Part shown: positions 44,611 to 57,304 of the stretch, piece by piece | How the letters are laid out: each line of letters starts with the position of its first letter | Position numbering within the stretch: position 1 is the stretch's first letter | Origin: Chytriomyces cf. hyalinus JEL632 | Lineage: Eukaryota; Chytridiomycota; Chytridiomycetes; Chytridiales; Chytriomycetaceae | Direction: 5' to 3' | Assembly: GCA_025435555.1 (NCBI GenBank) | Contig: JAIWWG010000001.1 | Location: forward strand, 372,001 to 436,000 | Length of the DNA: 64,000 nt | Translations under genes and position numbers: made by a program | Notes under the pieces: model-generated | Told to the model about the DNA's origin: nothing | Seen by the model: only the letters and a program-made list of their open reading frames with translations | Database searches by the model: none

Positions 44611-45497
44611 ATGTCTGCAAAAAGCATCATACAAAATCTTCCAAAAAAAGTCCAAGCCATGTCTGCCCAATCCGCACCCATGTCTTTCAACCAGCGCTTT
44701 GGCATTTTGTTCGATATGGGCACCGCAATCAGCATAACCTTCTTCCCCACTATCCGGAATATTTGGCAGAATCCGTCTCTCCTTGTCAGGCCGGCAAGCT
44801 TGCAGGTGTTTCTCTTCCCTCAAACCCTCGCCAACAGTCACACTGACATCATATCAAAAATCTAATTATCCAGAAAGCGATCATGGCCAACATCTGGGCC
44901 AACGGTTTTGGCGAAGGAGTGAACGAAGGCGCACAAGTTGTCAAGGAAACTCTCATCACCCCCAATGCATTTGGAATTGTCCTCGACGTGGGTGCAGGAC
45001 ACGGCCACACGCTTCGCTTCCTCGACCCTTCCAAGGTCACGAAATATATTGCTGTCGAGCCCAACACGAAGATGCACAGTTCCATCCGCGCAGAAGGTGA
45101 AAAGCATGCGATCCCTGTCGAAATTCTCGCATGTGGGATCGAAGAGTTGGATGCAAGTGTGTTGCAGGTGGACACGGTTGTCTGCGTGTTGACGCTTTGT
45201 TCGGTGCATGATCTGGAGAAATGTGTATCGATTCTGTATGGACTGCTTAAGCCGGACCAAGGGAGCGTGTTGCTTGCGTACGAGCATGTAAAGAGCAAAG
45301 ATGCAACGGCCGTTTGGTGGCAGAAGTTTTGGAATCCGATATGGGGCGGCCTGTTTGACAACTGCCGGTTGGATGTTGCGTCTCTTGACTTGATGAAGAG
45401 CGCGTTTCCGTGGAAGCAGGCGACTGTGGGCATGAGGGAGGGTGACCATGTGTGCGACTTGTTTGTGCATGAAACGGGACTTTTTGTTCGCGCCTAG
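44611..45497 (+). CDS. METTL7-like SAM-dependent methyltransferase
   Basis: Exons 44611-44805 and 44874-45497 (68-nt intron, phase 0); 272 residues. The SAM-binding motif I is VLDVGAGHGHTL (about residue 102), then YIAVEPNTKMH (acidic end of strand 2) and QVDTVVCVLTLCSVHD. The pattern EPNTKMH plus the AYEHV and FPWKQ-type ends resembles the METTL7/TMT1 family of membrane-associated thiol methyltransferases. The N-terminal 40 residues are amphipathic and may bind membranes. Substrate unknown. Confidence 0.82.
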
Positions 45498-45600
45498 TGA
45501 CTCATTTCAAGAAAGAGATAAGGGTTGCAGTAAAAACTGAGATTCGTGATGTCAACGCCAATTCGGAAAGAAGAAAAAAAAGACGCTCCAAAAACAAGCA

Positions 45601-47019
<1,419 letters not shown>

Positions 47020-47162
47020 ACAACAAGACTTCTTTTTTGATGGAGTAGTCCAATAAAATAGTGGACAATTGAGATGCAAATTTCTGATGTAAATCTCTGA
47101 ACAATCAATTGAAGACAAGAATCTGAACCCAATCCAGCCGTCTCATTTCGCCGATATTAAAC

Positions 47163-48503
47163 ATGCCGGCTCTGCCTGTTCTGAACGAAGGCGCGATCGA
47201 CTTGGTCGAAAGACTCGTCAGCAACGAATCGTACGGAAACGGAACCACCAATGGCGCCGGAACAACGGAGAAACAACCCACTCTGATAAATGCATCAAAG
47301 CTCATGTCGCAGGCTGCTCCTGTTCATTCTGAGAGTGCTGCCGCTTTACCGTTAAAGTCAATCTCTCAAATCACCCTCGTCTCCTTTGGCGCATATCTTC
47401 TGATGCAGGTGCTTTCCAACTCAAAACGCTCTTATTTTCGCGTTTATTTATCATGATTCTCTATAGGGCATTTTTCTCGGAACAAGTACACTCGTCTTGT
47501 TCCGTGCAGTTCATTTATCCCTGCAGAAACGCAACTGGATCACCAGTCTCAACACAATCCAAATATTGCTCTGGATCACACGAACTCTGAGCGTCATTGT
47601 ATTCAGCATCAGCCCGGGGTACGCCTTGAATTGCCGCTGGCACCAGACGCTTGTCAGCGGGTGTACATGTGCGGCAACTGTATGCGTGTGGTGGATCTAC
47701 TTTGCCAAATTTCATGAACTGTTCCAGAAACAATGTCCGCGCGGCTGGTATGTGGTGCTAGCGGTGTGCTGCTTGTGTTCCGTTGCGGCGGTGGTGCTGT
47801 TTGTGAGTGCGCTTCAAGGAGAAGAGAAGCTGGATGAAATGGAGCGATGCCTTTTTATGCCGGCAACGCATTTTAACCGAGTCTTCCTGGCAACGGATGT
47901 AAGGAATTTTCTGATCTCCCGAGTCCAGCACATGATGGATGCTCACACCGTCTTTTATCTGTTGCACAGGTGTTCATCACCTGCACTTTCTCGCTCGTAT
48001 TCACAGTCGCGATAGTGTATCCAGACTTCCCTTCCTTCTTTGGTACATACAAGCTGGCCTCTCGGTTTGCCTCAAGCGAGACCCGCTTCGTCTATGCAGA
48101 CAAGCTGGCGCAAAGCGTGAACTTGGCGATACAGTTTCACACAACGACCGGCTCCAGTCCGTTTATTAGCGACATTTGTGCGTGGTTGAAAGTGATTTGC
48201 GCACACAGGTTCACGCAGGAATGTCTTTTATTTGCAGAGAAAGAGGAAGCAGAAGCAGCGACGCGTGCTTCATCGACCGTAAGAATGTCGTGCAGGAGGA
48301 AATCCATGGGCGCACGATTGGCAGATTACTTTAAAAAGGACTTTGAAGGGGACGATGTGTATTCTGGGTCGTCAGGCACTTTAAAGCTACGCGTGGAGAG
48401 ATCCGTGGATACCATTGGTATGGCCGGAATTAGAAAGAGCGGCGGCGGGGATGGCGGTGGGAGAGCCCGAAGCCACTCGAATGTTCGCTTTGCTGAGACT
48501 TGA
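47163..48503 (+). CDS. multi-spanning membrane protein, tandem family copy A
   Basis: Exons 47163-47408, 47467-47898 and 47970-48503; 403 residues. No known family recognised. After a polar 65-residue N-terminus, hydrophobic segments lie at about residues 70-105, 113-138, 150-172, 183-207 and 225-250. A polar Ser/Arg-rich C-tail of about 110 residues (GTLKLRVERSVD, then glycine/arginine repeats) follows. Conserved with copy B: MPALPV at the start, MQG(I/V)FLG at intron 1, LLWITRT-type segment, VCVWW and ATDVFI at intron 2. Both introns are in phase 0 at matching places, so the two genes arose by tandem duplication. Topology and long C-tail recall receptors or channels, but no signature supports either. 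Confidence 0.75.
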
Positions 48504-48721
48504 ATTATACCATCGTTTTATTAATAATATTTTGAGCGACGACAAACCGTGGCACTCATGGCATTGTGTAAATCTCATTCAAAACAGAACAACCTCCCAC
48601 ACCCGCGTGCTTGCCTCCAACCAACTGCAACCGACCTTCCACAGTTTCACTTAACTCAAATCACACAACTGATAGCCAAAACCTGAACCTGCAACACCAA
48701 GCCTGCACATACCTTTTAAAA

Positions 48722-50190
48722 ATGCCAGCCCTTCCCGTCAGCATCACCGGCACAACGCCAGATCTCATCAGTAGCCTCACTAGCAGCGAGCCGTCCACAT
48801 ACTTGTCCCAAGTGTCAGCGTCAACAGCAACGATGCTGTCCGGCACTGTTTCTTCAAAAGCCACACTGTCCACTCCGCAACCCACCATCAATATGACCAC
48901 GCTTTTGACGGATATTCCTCAACAAACTGTCATTAATTTTGCGGCATACATGATGATGCAAGTGAGTAATTTGAAAAAACGCGCTCCACAAGTTTTGGCC
49001 ACAACACAAATTCTGATCATTCAAAAAAAAAAGGGAGTCTTCCTTGGTGTCAGCACAATATTTTTATACCAAGCAACGCAATTACACCTTAGCAAACGCA
49101 GCTGGCTCACATTTTCCAACGTCCTGCAACTGGTGCTCTGGATCACTCGCACGCTGATCATCATTGTGTTCAACATTGCCCCTGGATTCCTCCTCGACTG
49201 CTCGTGGCGCCAGTACGCAGCAGGAGTGTTCTCGAGCTCCGTGATTGTATGCGTGTGGTGGCTGCAGTTTATCAAGTTTCAGTCCATGTACCACAACAAG
49301 CCGTGGGTCGTTCGAGTGGTACTGGTTCTGTGTGTTTTGTGTACAGCAGCCACGTTGCCGTACATTGGCACAAAAGTCAGCCTGGACGCGTTGCAGCACT
49401 GCTCCGTCATGTTCAACGCGTCCATGCAAGCCATTTTTATTTCCGCAGATGTAAGCAATTTGATATCCCAAATTGGCTTCTCTTTTGAAAAAACTGAAGA
49501 AAAAAAATGTCCGAAATTTCGTAGGTATTCATCAACTTGCTCCTGTCCTCGCTGTTTGCAAAAGCCGTCCTTCAGCATGTCCTTGCCACTGACAGGACCT
49601 GGGACAGCTACTCGCGGCTGCGGTACATCCTAACATGCGATGTGCGGGGTTCGTTCCTGGACACTGCCGCACAGCTCGTGAAGCTTGGACTGAATGTCGC
49701 AGGGCTACCCGGCAGCCAGACCGTGTTTGGCAGCCACGCGTGCGATTTTATTAAAATCGCTTCGGCGCATTGGTTTGTGAATGATGTTGCCGGAAATGCA
49801 GTCAAGGAGAGCACGTTGGCAAGTGTGAGTAAAGGAGCCACGGCGCCTAGAGTCAAGAGCGTCAAGATGGGAGCGTTGGCGAGCAGCGCCAAAGTGAACG
49901 AGTACAGCAAGAAAGTGGACGCATCCAAACAAATGCGAGCAAGTGCAGACACATTGCGGTGCCCAGCCATATCGGTTGACACGTTGAATTTGGGGAGCGA
50001 TGTTGGAGGAAGCCAAGGAACTCTTGAGTTGGGATATCGGCCAAGAAATGCGAGTTCAAGGCCAGGATCTTCTGGGAGACTATCAAGAGGAGAAGAGCTG
50101 ATGGGAGGCAGAAATGCTGCCCAAGGAAATCGAATGGCGCGTAGCTCTGAAAATCTGCCCATGTTTCCAAAGAAAGAGGGGCGTTATTAA
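48722..50190 (+). CDS. multi-spanning membrane protein, tandem family copy B
   Basis: Exons 48722-48961, 49034-49450 and 49525-50190; 440 residues. Paralogue of the gene just upstream, with the same layout and intron positions. The N-terminal domain is Ser/Thr-rich (likely extracellular, with NMTT as a possible glycosylation site). Hydrophobic segments follow from about residue 70 (INFAAYMMMQGVFLGVSTIFL), including VLQLVLWITRTLIIIVFNI, SSSVIVCVWWLQFI and VVLVLCVLCTAATL. The C-tail is longer than in copy A and rich in Ser, Lys and Arg. Sequence identity to copy A is low outside the membrane segments, so the duplication is not recent or the copies diverge fast. Function unknown. Confidence 0.75.
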
Positions 50191-50524
50191 AATCAGGATA
50201 AAGAGGCAGTAATTTCCAATAAAATAGAAGTGAAATCCTTTTTTATCTGGCGCTATCTTGGTGCACCCAAAAACTCCACACCTTTTGCCCATGTAAGAAC
50301 CCACCAAAAGCAGCCTCAGCCTCTGAAACAAGCTTCTGTCCCCACTTGCTTCATTATCACTGGAAGCCACCTCACTCATTATGCTGTGTCAGTTAACCAG
50401 CCGAGGAGTCCACGAGGGGTCATTTAAATCTCTTGCCAAAGTTGTGGAGAGTTGGTCAGGGTGCTTTGTACCACAGAAAAACCAACTTGAAAAATCTGGA
50501 TGTTTTTATTTCCGCTGTTCACAG
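50191..50524. other. intergenic, convergent 3' ends
   Basis: About 330 bases between the stops of membrane protein copy B and DHODH. No gene or RNA gene seen. Confidence 0.4.
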
Positions 50525-52028
50525 TTAAACCCGATGATCTGCTCCAACGACCGCTTTCCACGTTGTTCCTTCCTTCTCCAACAGTTCAACCAAGTCACGC
50601 TTCATGTCATGCACAATCCCAGGTCCCTGGTAGCCAAGCGCCGTGTAAACTTGCACAAGAGATGCGCCGGCCTTGGCCATGGCAAGAGCTTCCGCTCCGT
50701 TCGTTATGCCTCCACATCCGATAATCGGGATTGAACCGTGCGTCAGTGCGTAGAATGCGCGCACTTTTTCGAGAGCGAGTGGGAAAACGGGTGGACCAGA
50801 GAGCCCTCCAGTTTCGTTTTTGTGTTCTAAGAAAGATGCAGGCGATTGCCAAGGTGTTAAAGATAAACTTGCAAAGTCAGTTGCCAAGACTTACGGCTTT
50901 TCAAGTACGATGGACGCGATAGAGTCGTGTTTGAAATAATCACTCCATCAATGCACGCTTCTTTCACGACAGCCGCAATATCCTCAAGTTCGTCCATCGA
51001 CACATCTGGCGCAATTTTCACCAACAAAGGCGGGTTGTGCTCCACATGCGCATCTCGCGCAGCTTTCACCTCCTTCAGCAACTGCAGCATAGGTTCTCTT
51101 CGTTGCAAACTTCTCAACCCAGGCGTGTTCGGGCTTGAAATGTTGACCACAACATAATCCGCGTAACGTCCAAGAGACACAACTCCTTTCACATAATCTG
51201 AATTATCCTCAGCGGCTGATGCTTTGTTTTTGCCGAGATTGACACCCAGGGCGGTTCCAACCTTGAGAGAGCGTGGAATGTCTTCTGGTAGCGTCTTTAC
51301 CCCAACACTGTACATCCATTTGGCCAAACGGTCAGACAGCCTGGCTTGCACCGCAGCGTGACCATCTGAATTAAATCCGTATCGATTGATGACAGCATTA
51401 TCTTGGCTCAAGCGAAACATTCGAGGCAGAGGGTTTCCTGGCTGGGGTTGCGGAGTCACAGACCCGATCTCAACAAGACCGAACCCGAATCCAAGCAGCG
51501 AATCCATCGCCTCAGCATGCTTGTCGTATCCAGCAGCGAGTCCGATAGGGTTGGACAGGGGCAAGTTGAACACCTTTTTTTTTTTTTTGGACAGGTCAGA
51601 TAGGTGCTGCAATTATGCTTGTCAAATGATAAAACCCCACTTCACTCTGCAGACGGTGCTCTTTAGAATCTGGATCAAAACCCTCGCGTGGACACAGTCC
51701 CATACGAGCGAGTGCAATGGACAGCACATGGGCCCGTTCAGGGTCAAGCGTGTGCATCAGGGGAAGCGAGACGACACGGTGGAAGAGAGCCCGCTGCGCA
51801 TTTTTTGACACGGAAAGAATCAGTGTCGTAAACGGAGCTTTGTTTGAGAAAAGGAATGCTCACAGTGTCGGTCAGAACAAATCCCGCATACAATGCTGCT
51901 GTTGCTCCAACTACAGCCAGGCCCACGTTCTTTGCTGTGGTGGAACCGCCACGCGGATGGCTGCTGCTGCTGCTGCTGCTGCTGCTATTGCGTGCGTGCC
52001 TGATGAACTGGACTCGAAGTCTATGCAT
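50525..52028 (-). CDS. dihydroorotate dehydrogenase, class 2, mitochondrial
   Basis: Exons 52028-51864, 51793-51641, 51573-50895 and 50826-50525; 432 residues. A basic mitochondrial leader contains nine consecutive serines. A membrane helix follows (about residues 35-52, NVGLAVVGATAALYAGFVL), then TDTRALFHRVVSLPLMH, the membrane-entry domain of class 2 enzymes. The barrel has NPIGLAAGYDKHAEAMDSL, GSVTPQPQPGNPLPR, NRYGFNSDG, VVNISSPNTPGLRSLQ (class 2 uses Ser as catalytic base), NTTLSRP and GGLSGPP. It oxidises dihydroorotate to orotate in the inner membrane and passes electrons to ubiquinone (pyrimidine synthesis). Many budding yeasts lost this class. Here it is intact. Confidence 0.94.
51960..51986. 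repeat. (GCT/AGC)9 microsatellite in coding sequence
   Basis: Nine perfect trinucleotide units inside exon 1 of the DHODH gene, read as nine AGC serine codons in the predicted mitochondrial leader. Confidence 0.95.
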
Positions 52029-52200
52029 CGTGATAGAGTTTTTTTTGGGCAAAAAGCTGCACCAGTTTTAGAAAGTCCAACAGTGCCTTCAATCGAATTG
52101 GACATCACGTCACCAACAGAAGCCACACGAGCACAACCCCGCACCACATCGTTTGGGTCCTTTTTTCGACAAAAAAAAAAAAGGCGGAGAAAAAGCAGGC

Positions 52201-52272
52201 AGGTCGTACCCGGATTCGAACCGGGGTTACTGGTATCAGAAACCAGGGTGATAACCACTACACTATACAACC
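52201..52272 (-). tRNA. tRNA-Gln (anticodon CTG)
   Basis: The minus strand folds as a cloverleaf. The acceptor stem GGTTGTA pairs with TACGACC with one G-T pair. The D arm is GTGTAGTGGTTATCAC. The anticodon stem CTGGT/ACCAG encloses loop TTCTGAT, so the anticodon is CTG (reads CAG, Gln). The T arm is CCCGG/CCGGG with TTCGAAT loop. No intron. It lies 173 nt upstream of the DHODH start, on the same strand. Confidence 0.95.
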
Positions 52273-52720
52273 GTTGAATCTTGAAAAAATTAGAACTAAT
52301 ATGAAATATGCAGCTGGGAACACTGACACCGCACATGTTCTTGTAATCACAAAAAGATATCATGCACAGCAAGCTCAAGCTTGTCGGCTAAATGCTCTTT
52401 GCATGTCAGGTCCCAGGAGCCAGCCAAATTGCGTTTCCAACATACAAATTGGTGCGGGGTTGCAAGTAAACTGAACATTCGCATGTCCATCGCATCACTC
52501 AAAGCCTCCACCGAATGCAAGAAGTGATGCAATTAACGCATCAAGTCTGGGCACGGATGTACGTGAAAACATCCGAGACCATGATGACCAGAAACCAGCG
52601 GAAGCTTGTGTGGAAAATTGTCTAAAAATTGTCAAAAAATTCAGTTACGCTTCTTTTATGTTTCAAACTCGTTTCGCGGATATGCCGGCAATTTGGAAAC
52701 ATATCCTTACTCTAAACAAA
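52273..52720. other. intergenic
   Basis: About 450 bases between tRNA-Gln and the SEL1-repeat gene. In-frame ATGs at 52658 and 52682 could extend the SEL1 protein by up to 21 residues. Nothing else seen. Confidence 0.4.
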
Positions 52721-53677
52721 ATGACCCAACCTGACATGCCCTCTCCGCCAACAACTCCTCTGCCCGGTACCATCACTGCCCTCGATGCTGCCGAGAACAT
52801 TGCCCATGCCATCGACACCCTTAGAGCTCTGGACGATGTTCCAACAGAGCAGGTGCGTGTGGTGCTTCAGGAATGCTACCATCTGTTGAAGGCCTCCGAA
52901 CATGGCCGGATAGACAAGAGCTGTGGTGATGTCGCTGCACAACTGACCATGGGTGTGCTGAATGTGTGCGCCAGTGGTGACACTGCTTTCGATGACGAAA
53001 GTGTGTGGGCGCTTGAGCAAGCCATGAAGAAGGCCACCTCTGAGGCAGAAAACTCGACTACTTTGGTCAGCAAGCAAGACATTGAATCTCATTTTTCAGC
53101 CATCATCCATTCTTCAGCTTTCTTGGGCCTTGATTTGCAAATGCGTCAAGTATTGCAAGATTCGTCAGACAAGGGAGACTCACCTTTCAGCTTTCAAGAA
53201 TGCCTAAAACGGGCAGAACAAGGTGACTCGTTTTTTGAAACTAGAGTTGGGTGGACATACGAATTCGGCGACCCAATCGACGGAGTGCAGGTGGATTACA
53301 TCAAGGCATTCGAATGGTGAGCCAAATCCCTGTTTTCGGGAAACTAAGCTGGTGAAGTCCAATCGAATGCTGATCTCTCTCTCTCTTTCTATGTAGGTAC
53401 TCCAAAGCGGCGGTGAAAGGGTACGGGCATGCGCAATACCTCCTCGGGTCACTCTATGAGTTCGGACGGGGCATTGAGCGAGACTACGAAGAAGCGCACA
53501 AATGGTACGTAATGAACCTGGGCCTTGTGTCTGAAGCGCAAAAGTAACCTCTGGACACTCTATTTCCTCATGCTCCTCTTCCCCCTCTCCGACGAACGCA
53601 GGTACAGACGCGCATCGAAGCAGGGTCACGCAACAGCATGGTCAGCAAAGCATCGCGTGTTAAAGAGTTTGAAGTAG
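52721..53677 (+). CDS. SEL1-like repeat protein
   Basis: Exons 52721-53316, 53397-53504 and 53602-53677; 259 residues. The C-terminal part carries SEL1/TPR-like repeats: YIKAFEWYSKAAVKGYGHAQYLLGSLYEFGRGI, then DYEEAHKWYRRASKQGHATAW. Each intron falls inside the same EW/KW-Y of successive repeats, in phase 2, suggesting exon-wise repeat growth. The N-terminal 180 residues are helical without recognised domain. SEL1 repeats mediate protein-protein contacts, for example in ER-associated degradation or signalling. The exact role is unknown. Start choice between 52658, 52682 and 52721 is uncertain. Confidence 0.75.
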
Positions 53678-53774
53678 AAATAAACTCCGTGCGGTTCGAA
53701 CCAGCCCCATTTAAAATTGATTGGTACAAAAGTTGAAATGACACTCCAAGAAAACCATCTTCAAAACATCCCAA

Positions 53775-55838
53775 ATGCCAAGCATTTTTGCGCCAGCTGA
53801 ATTCCAACTCGATCCGAACGAACCAGCAGCACTGCCCGGCTTCAAAGGAATCGCCGGCCTTGGTCCCCTGCTGCGACTCTCGGACATTTCCAACGGCACG
53901 TGGAGTGGATCGATCATGTTAACAGTTCCCACCAGCGAAACTCACTCGGCGACCGTGTCGTTATCCAAGGGATCCATCAAGAAAAGAACAGTGCTTACAT
54001 GCTTTGCAGGCGCCACATTTGTGCGTTTGGATCTGCAAGTCACACTGACCGAATCTGCCCAAACTGTCTCTTACACATACAAAAACTCGAGATACGAATT
54101 TGTGGTGCCCGCAATTCATCAAAACAGCCATATTGCTTTCTTCTCTTGTAATGGACTGACTGACGATGTCAAGGACCCAGCTGCGTTTCAAGGCATTCTG
54201 CCGCTCTGGTACCCTTTAATTGATCGCTGGATCCCACTTTTCTTCCGCTAACATTCTCACCGGAAATCTTTCCCAGGAGAGACCTCATGCAAAAACACCG
54301 CGAAAACCCTTTCCACGTCCTGGTAGGTGGCGGCGACCAGATCTACATGGACGGACAACATCACTTGTTCAAAGAGGTTCCACTTCTTGCTGAGTTTCTC
54401 AAGACACCGGATATTGCCGATCGAAAGAAAATCCAGTGGGCCCACGATCACGAACGCAGCGTGTCCGATTTTTACTTTCAAAACTATGTCTCGCATTTCC
54501 AGGAGCCCGAGTTTCGCGACGCGTTGGCCTGCATTCCCTACGCATTCACAAGTGACGATCATGATATCTTTGACGGGTACGGATCGTACCCGGAGGAGAT
54601 TCGCACGTCGCCTGTGTTTTTGAACATTGGCAGGATTGCATTTTACTTTTACTTGCTGTTTCAGCATCACACAACTGTGGAGCATGCCGCCAGCATGGGC
54701 TTGTTTCCAGAGAATCGAGGGTACAACTGGATAAAACAAGTCGGTGCCAACACGCTGAGCATCGGGTTTGATGTTCGTTCAAAGAGAACTGAGGACCAGA
54801 TTGTTCCCGAGGATGTCTGGGCCGACATTTGGGTGAGCAGCATTGACTTTTTTTTTGCGACGCGTTTCTTGATCACACTTCTTTGTGCCATTGAAATCAA
54901 AAGGCCACCTTGTCAAGCCGCCTTGACTCCAACCCTGAGATCCGACACCTGCTTGTTATTGCAACTATCCCCGTTACATATCCACGGTTCGGAATCGTGG
55001 ACGAAGTTATGGATGGTGTCAATGATATCCAGCTCGGTCTACGCTGGCTCGTGCGCAAAGGTGTTGAAGCATTGAGCTCACACGAGGCAGACGAGGCGAA
55101 AGAAAATGAGGTTGTTAAGGACATTCTGGAAGGAACCGGACAGGGTGCTTTGTTTGGCAACTTGCTCGGAATGCACGGGCAGCCAGAACTGCGGGACGAT
55201 TTGTTGGATGCCTGGATTCATGCACGTCATGTATGTACTCTTGTTGACTTGGCATGGCTTCACTTTATGCTGACTCCCTGCATTCCAAGGTGAAAGAACG
55301 AAACAACATGATCACCAAGCTTCAGCATTTGGCAGAAAGGTACCGCGTTCGTGTCACGTTTCTGTCGGGTGATGTACACATTTGCGGCATGGGCCGCCTC
55401 AGAACGGTCACGGAGAGTGACGAGTTTGACTTTGCTGGAAATGACGTTACTAGCGACCACAGGGCTATGTACCAGCTCATTTCAAGCGGAATCGGAAATG
55501 GTACGTTCTATTTGTTGGAATCCTTTGAACCTGCTGCTGACAAAACAATCGCAACAGCACCACCGCCTGACGCAGTCATTGAACTTTTGCACACGAACAA
55601 CCGCATCCTCAGCCCTAAAGTATCAGAAATCCCAGAGACTTGCGAGGAAATGATTCCACTCTTCTCAAAGGATGTGGACGGCACAGACCGTGAAGACAAC
55701 CGACTTCTCCCTCGCCGAAACTGGGCGAGTATGGAATTCCGACCGGATATGAGTGTGGGAATGTATTTGCATGTCGAGAATGTGGACATTGAAAAGCCGA
55801 CAGTGCCGTATGCTGTTACGATCCCGCGGTTGGATTGA
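53775..55838 (+). CDS. PhoD-like phosphatase domain protein
   Basis: Exons 53775-54208, 54277-54832, 54904-55230 and 55290-55838; 621 residues. An N-terminal beta-rich part (about 1-125) is followed by a PhoD-like metallophosphatase domain. Its metal-site motifs are VGGGDQIYMDG (about residue 158), SDDHDIFDGYGSYP (about 230) and SGDVHICGMG (about 470). Fungal relatives with this layout are uncharacterised and lack a signal peptide, as here, so it is likely cytosolic. The PhoD family uses iron and calcium to cleave phosphodi- and monoesters. Substrate unknown. It starts only 97 nt after the SEL1 gene stop on the same strand. Confidence 0.85.
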
Positions 55839-56067
55839 GCGATCCTCGTTAGCTTTTGTTTGTTTCTGCATGTTGTTTTCATGACGGGTTCATTGAATGT
55901 GTATTTGGAGAACAGCGCAAATGCTCTCATTAAAATCCTTTCACTTCTTGCATCGGATTCAAGATGGTCGTGATTGGTGTGGTGAGGCTGCGGAACGCAT
56001 CCAAGTGCGGAGAAAACGAAGTTTTTAACGTATCATGATAATGTAACAAAGTTTTGTTATATTCCGA
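55839..56067. other. intergenic
   Basis: About 230 bases between the PhoD-like gene and tRNA-Arg. Nothing seen. Confidence 0.4.
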
Positions 56068-56140
56068 GGGCGTATGGCAAAATGGTTACCGCGTCTGACT
56101 ACGAATCAGGAGATTCCAGGTTCGACCCCTGGTACGCTCG
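56068..56140 (+). tRNA. tRNA-Arg (anticodon ACG)
   Basis: Cloverleaf on the plus strand. The acceptor stem GGGCGTA pairs with TACGCTC with one G-T pair. The D arm is GGCAAAATGGTTACC. The anticodon stem TCTGA/TCAGG encloses CTACGAA, so the anticodon is ACG (reads CGU after A-to-I editing). The T arm is CCAGG/CCTGG with TTCGACC loop. No intron. A T-rich Pol III terminator follows at 56142-56152. Confidence 0.95.
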
Positions 56141-56628
56141 CTTTATTTTTTTCCCTTTCCTCGTGAAGGTCTCCCAGTGCGTCAAATGGGTTTGCAAAAA
56201 CTACTGCTAAGATGATTCGTATCCCTAAGTTATCATTCGCGGACACATTTTTGTCTAAAACGAAACGGATTTTAAGCGCACGCTTGCTTTGATTTCAAGT
56301 GCGTGAGAATTGTGTTTCTTGGTAGCTGACAGCATTAGAATGATACCCACGCTTGCTGACTCGATAGCGATGCACCACTTGCGCCAATTGACACCGCTGA
56401 GGCTGCTGTCATACGTGAGATACAGCCAATGCCAACAGGCATGAGTGCAATGAGAGTTCTCTCGATGACCCTTCTCGTCATGCATGTAGCTGTTCATTAG
56501 GGAAATGCCCACATTTCACATTCACAGTGACGCCATACGCATCTCAATGAGTCTGCTTACTGACCCTCCCCACACAAAAAAAAAGCTTGTGTCTCTCAAG
56601 CCCACAAAAAAACCCCACCCACGAAACA
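56141..56628. other. intergenic
   Basis: About 490 bases after tRNA-Arg. A minus-strand frame (56512-56255, 85 codons) has no recognised similarity and is judged spurious. Nothing else seen. Confidence 0.4.
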
Positions 56629-56973
56629 ATGACCCAAACATACAACACCATGCAGCCACTCCCCAGCGATCCAACGACAACAGCCGCGCGAACGTCCTTG
56701 CTCATCCTCGACATTATATCTCTGTATGCGCTAGACACTGAAGAAGTCAACTCCAATGACGTTACATCGATCGACACCCTTCGCACATCGAACACATCAT
56801 CATCAGCATCGCCGTCACCACTTCAGCCAACATTCAATAGTCCCAACTACGCACCGAATCGACGCCTGACACCCACACGATCCCACTCGCTTGAGCCGCA
56901 GACACCTTTCCGGCCCGCAATTTCGCCAAGGTCATCATCCAAGACGAGTGCAAGTGTACCTGTTGGTCAATAA
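56629..56973 (+). CDS. small Ser/Thr/Pro-rich hypothetical protein
   Basis: Single exon, 114 residues from the ATG at 56629. There is a short hydrophobic piece near residues 20-35 (ARTSLLILDIISLYAL). The rest is Ser, Thr and Pro, with PTRSHSLEPQTPF and PRSSSKTSASVPVGQ. No family recognised. It may be a small signalling or disordered protein, or a chance frame in Ser/Pro-biased DNA. Confidence 0.4.
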   Translation: MTQTYNTMQPLPSDPTTTAARTSLLILDIISLYALDTEEVNSNDVTSIDTLRTSNTSSSASPSPLQPTFNSPNYAPNRRLTPTRSHSLEPQTPFRPAISPRSSSKTSASVPVGQ

Positions 56974-57304
56974 CGAGATTGAGTTGGTTTGAAAAAGACG
57001 GGGTTTTGCTGTAATACCTTGGGAAATAAATGCATGTTCTGTTATCAACGCATTGACAGCGCCATCATTCTCTGATTGGTTGGTTGGTTGGTTGGTTGGT
57101 TGGTGCATCGAGGATACACATTGCCGCGTCATCGCAACTGCTGTCAATTCTTGTCAAAAGAACAGGCGTGGTGTTCCCTGGCCATGTTCATTTTTGTTGT
57201 TCATTCTTGAAAAACCCCACGCTTTCAATAAAAATGATGGAGAAGCCAACACAAACATCCAGGTCAGTGGCGGAGCTACAATAACATTCGTCTGAAAAGG
57301 AAAA
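56974..57304. other. intergenic with TTGG repeat
   Basis: About 330 bases between the small hypothetical protein and the F-box/ankyrin-like gene. It holds the TTGG array at 57076-57104. No gene seen. Confidence 0.5.
57076..57104. repeat. (TTGG)7 microsatellite
   Basis: Seven TTGG units in tandem, intergenic. Confidence 0.95.
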
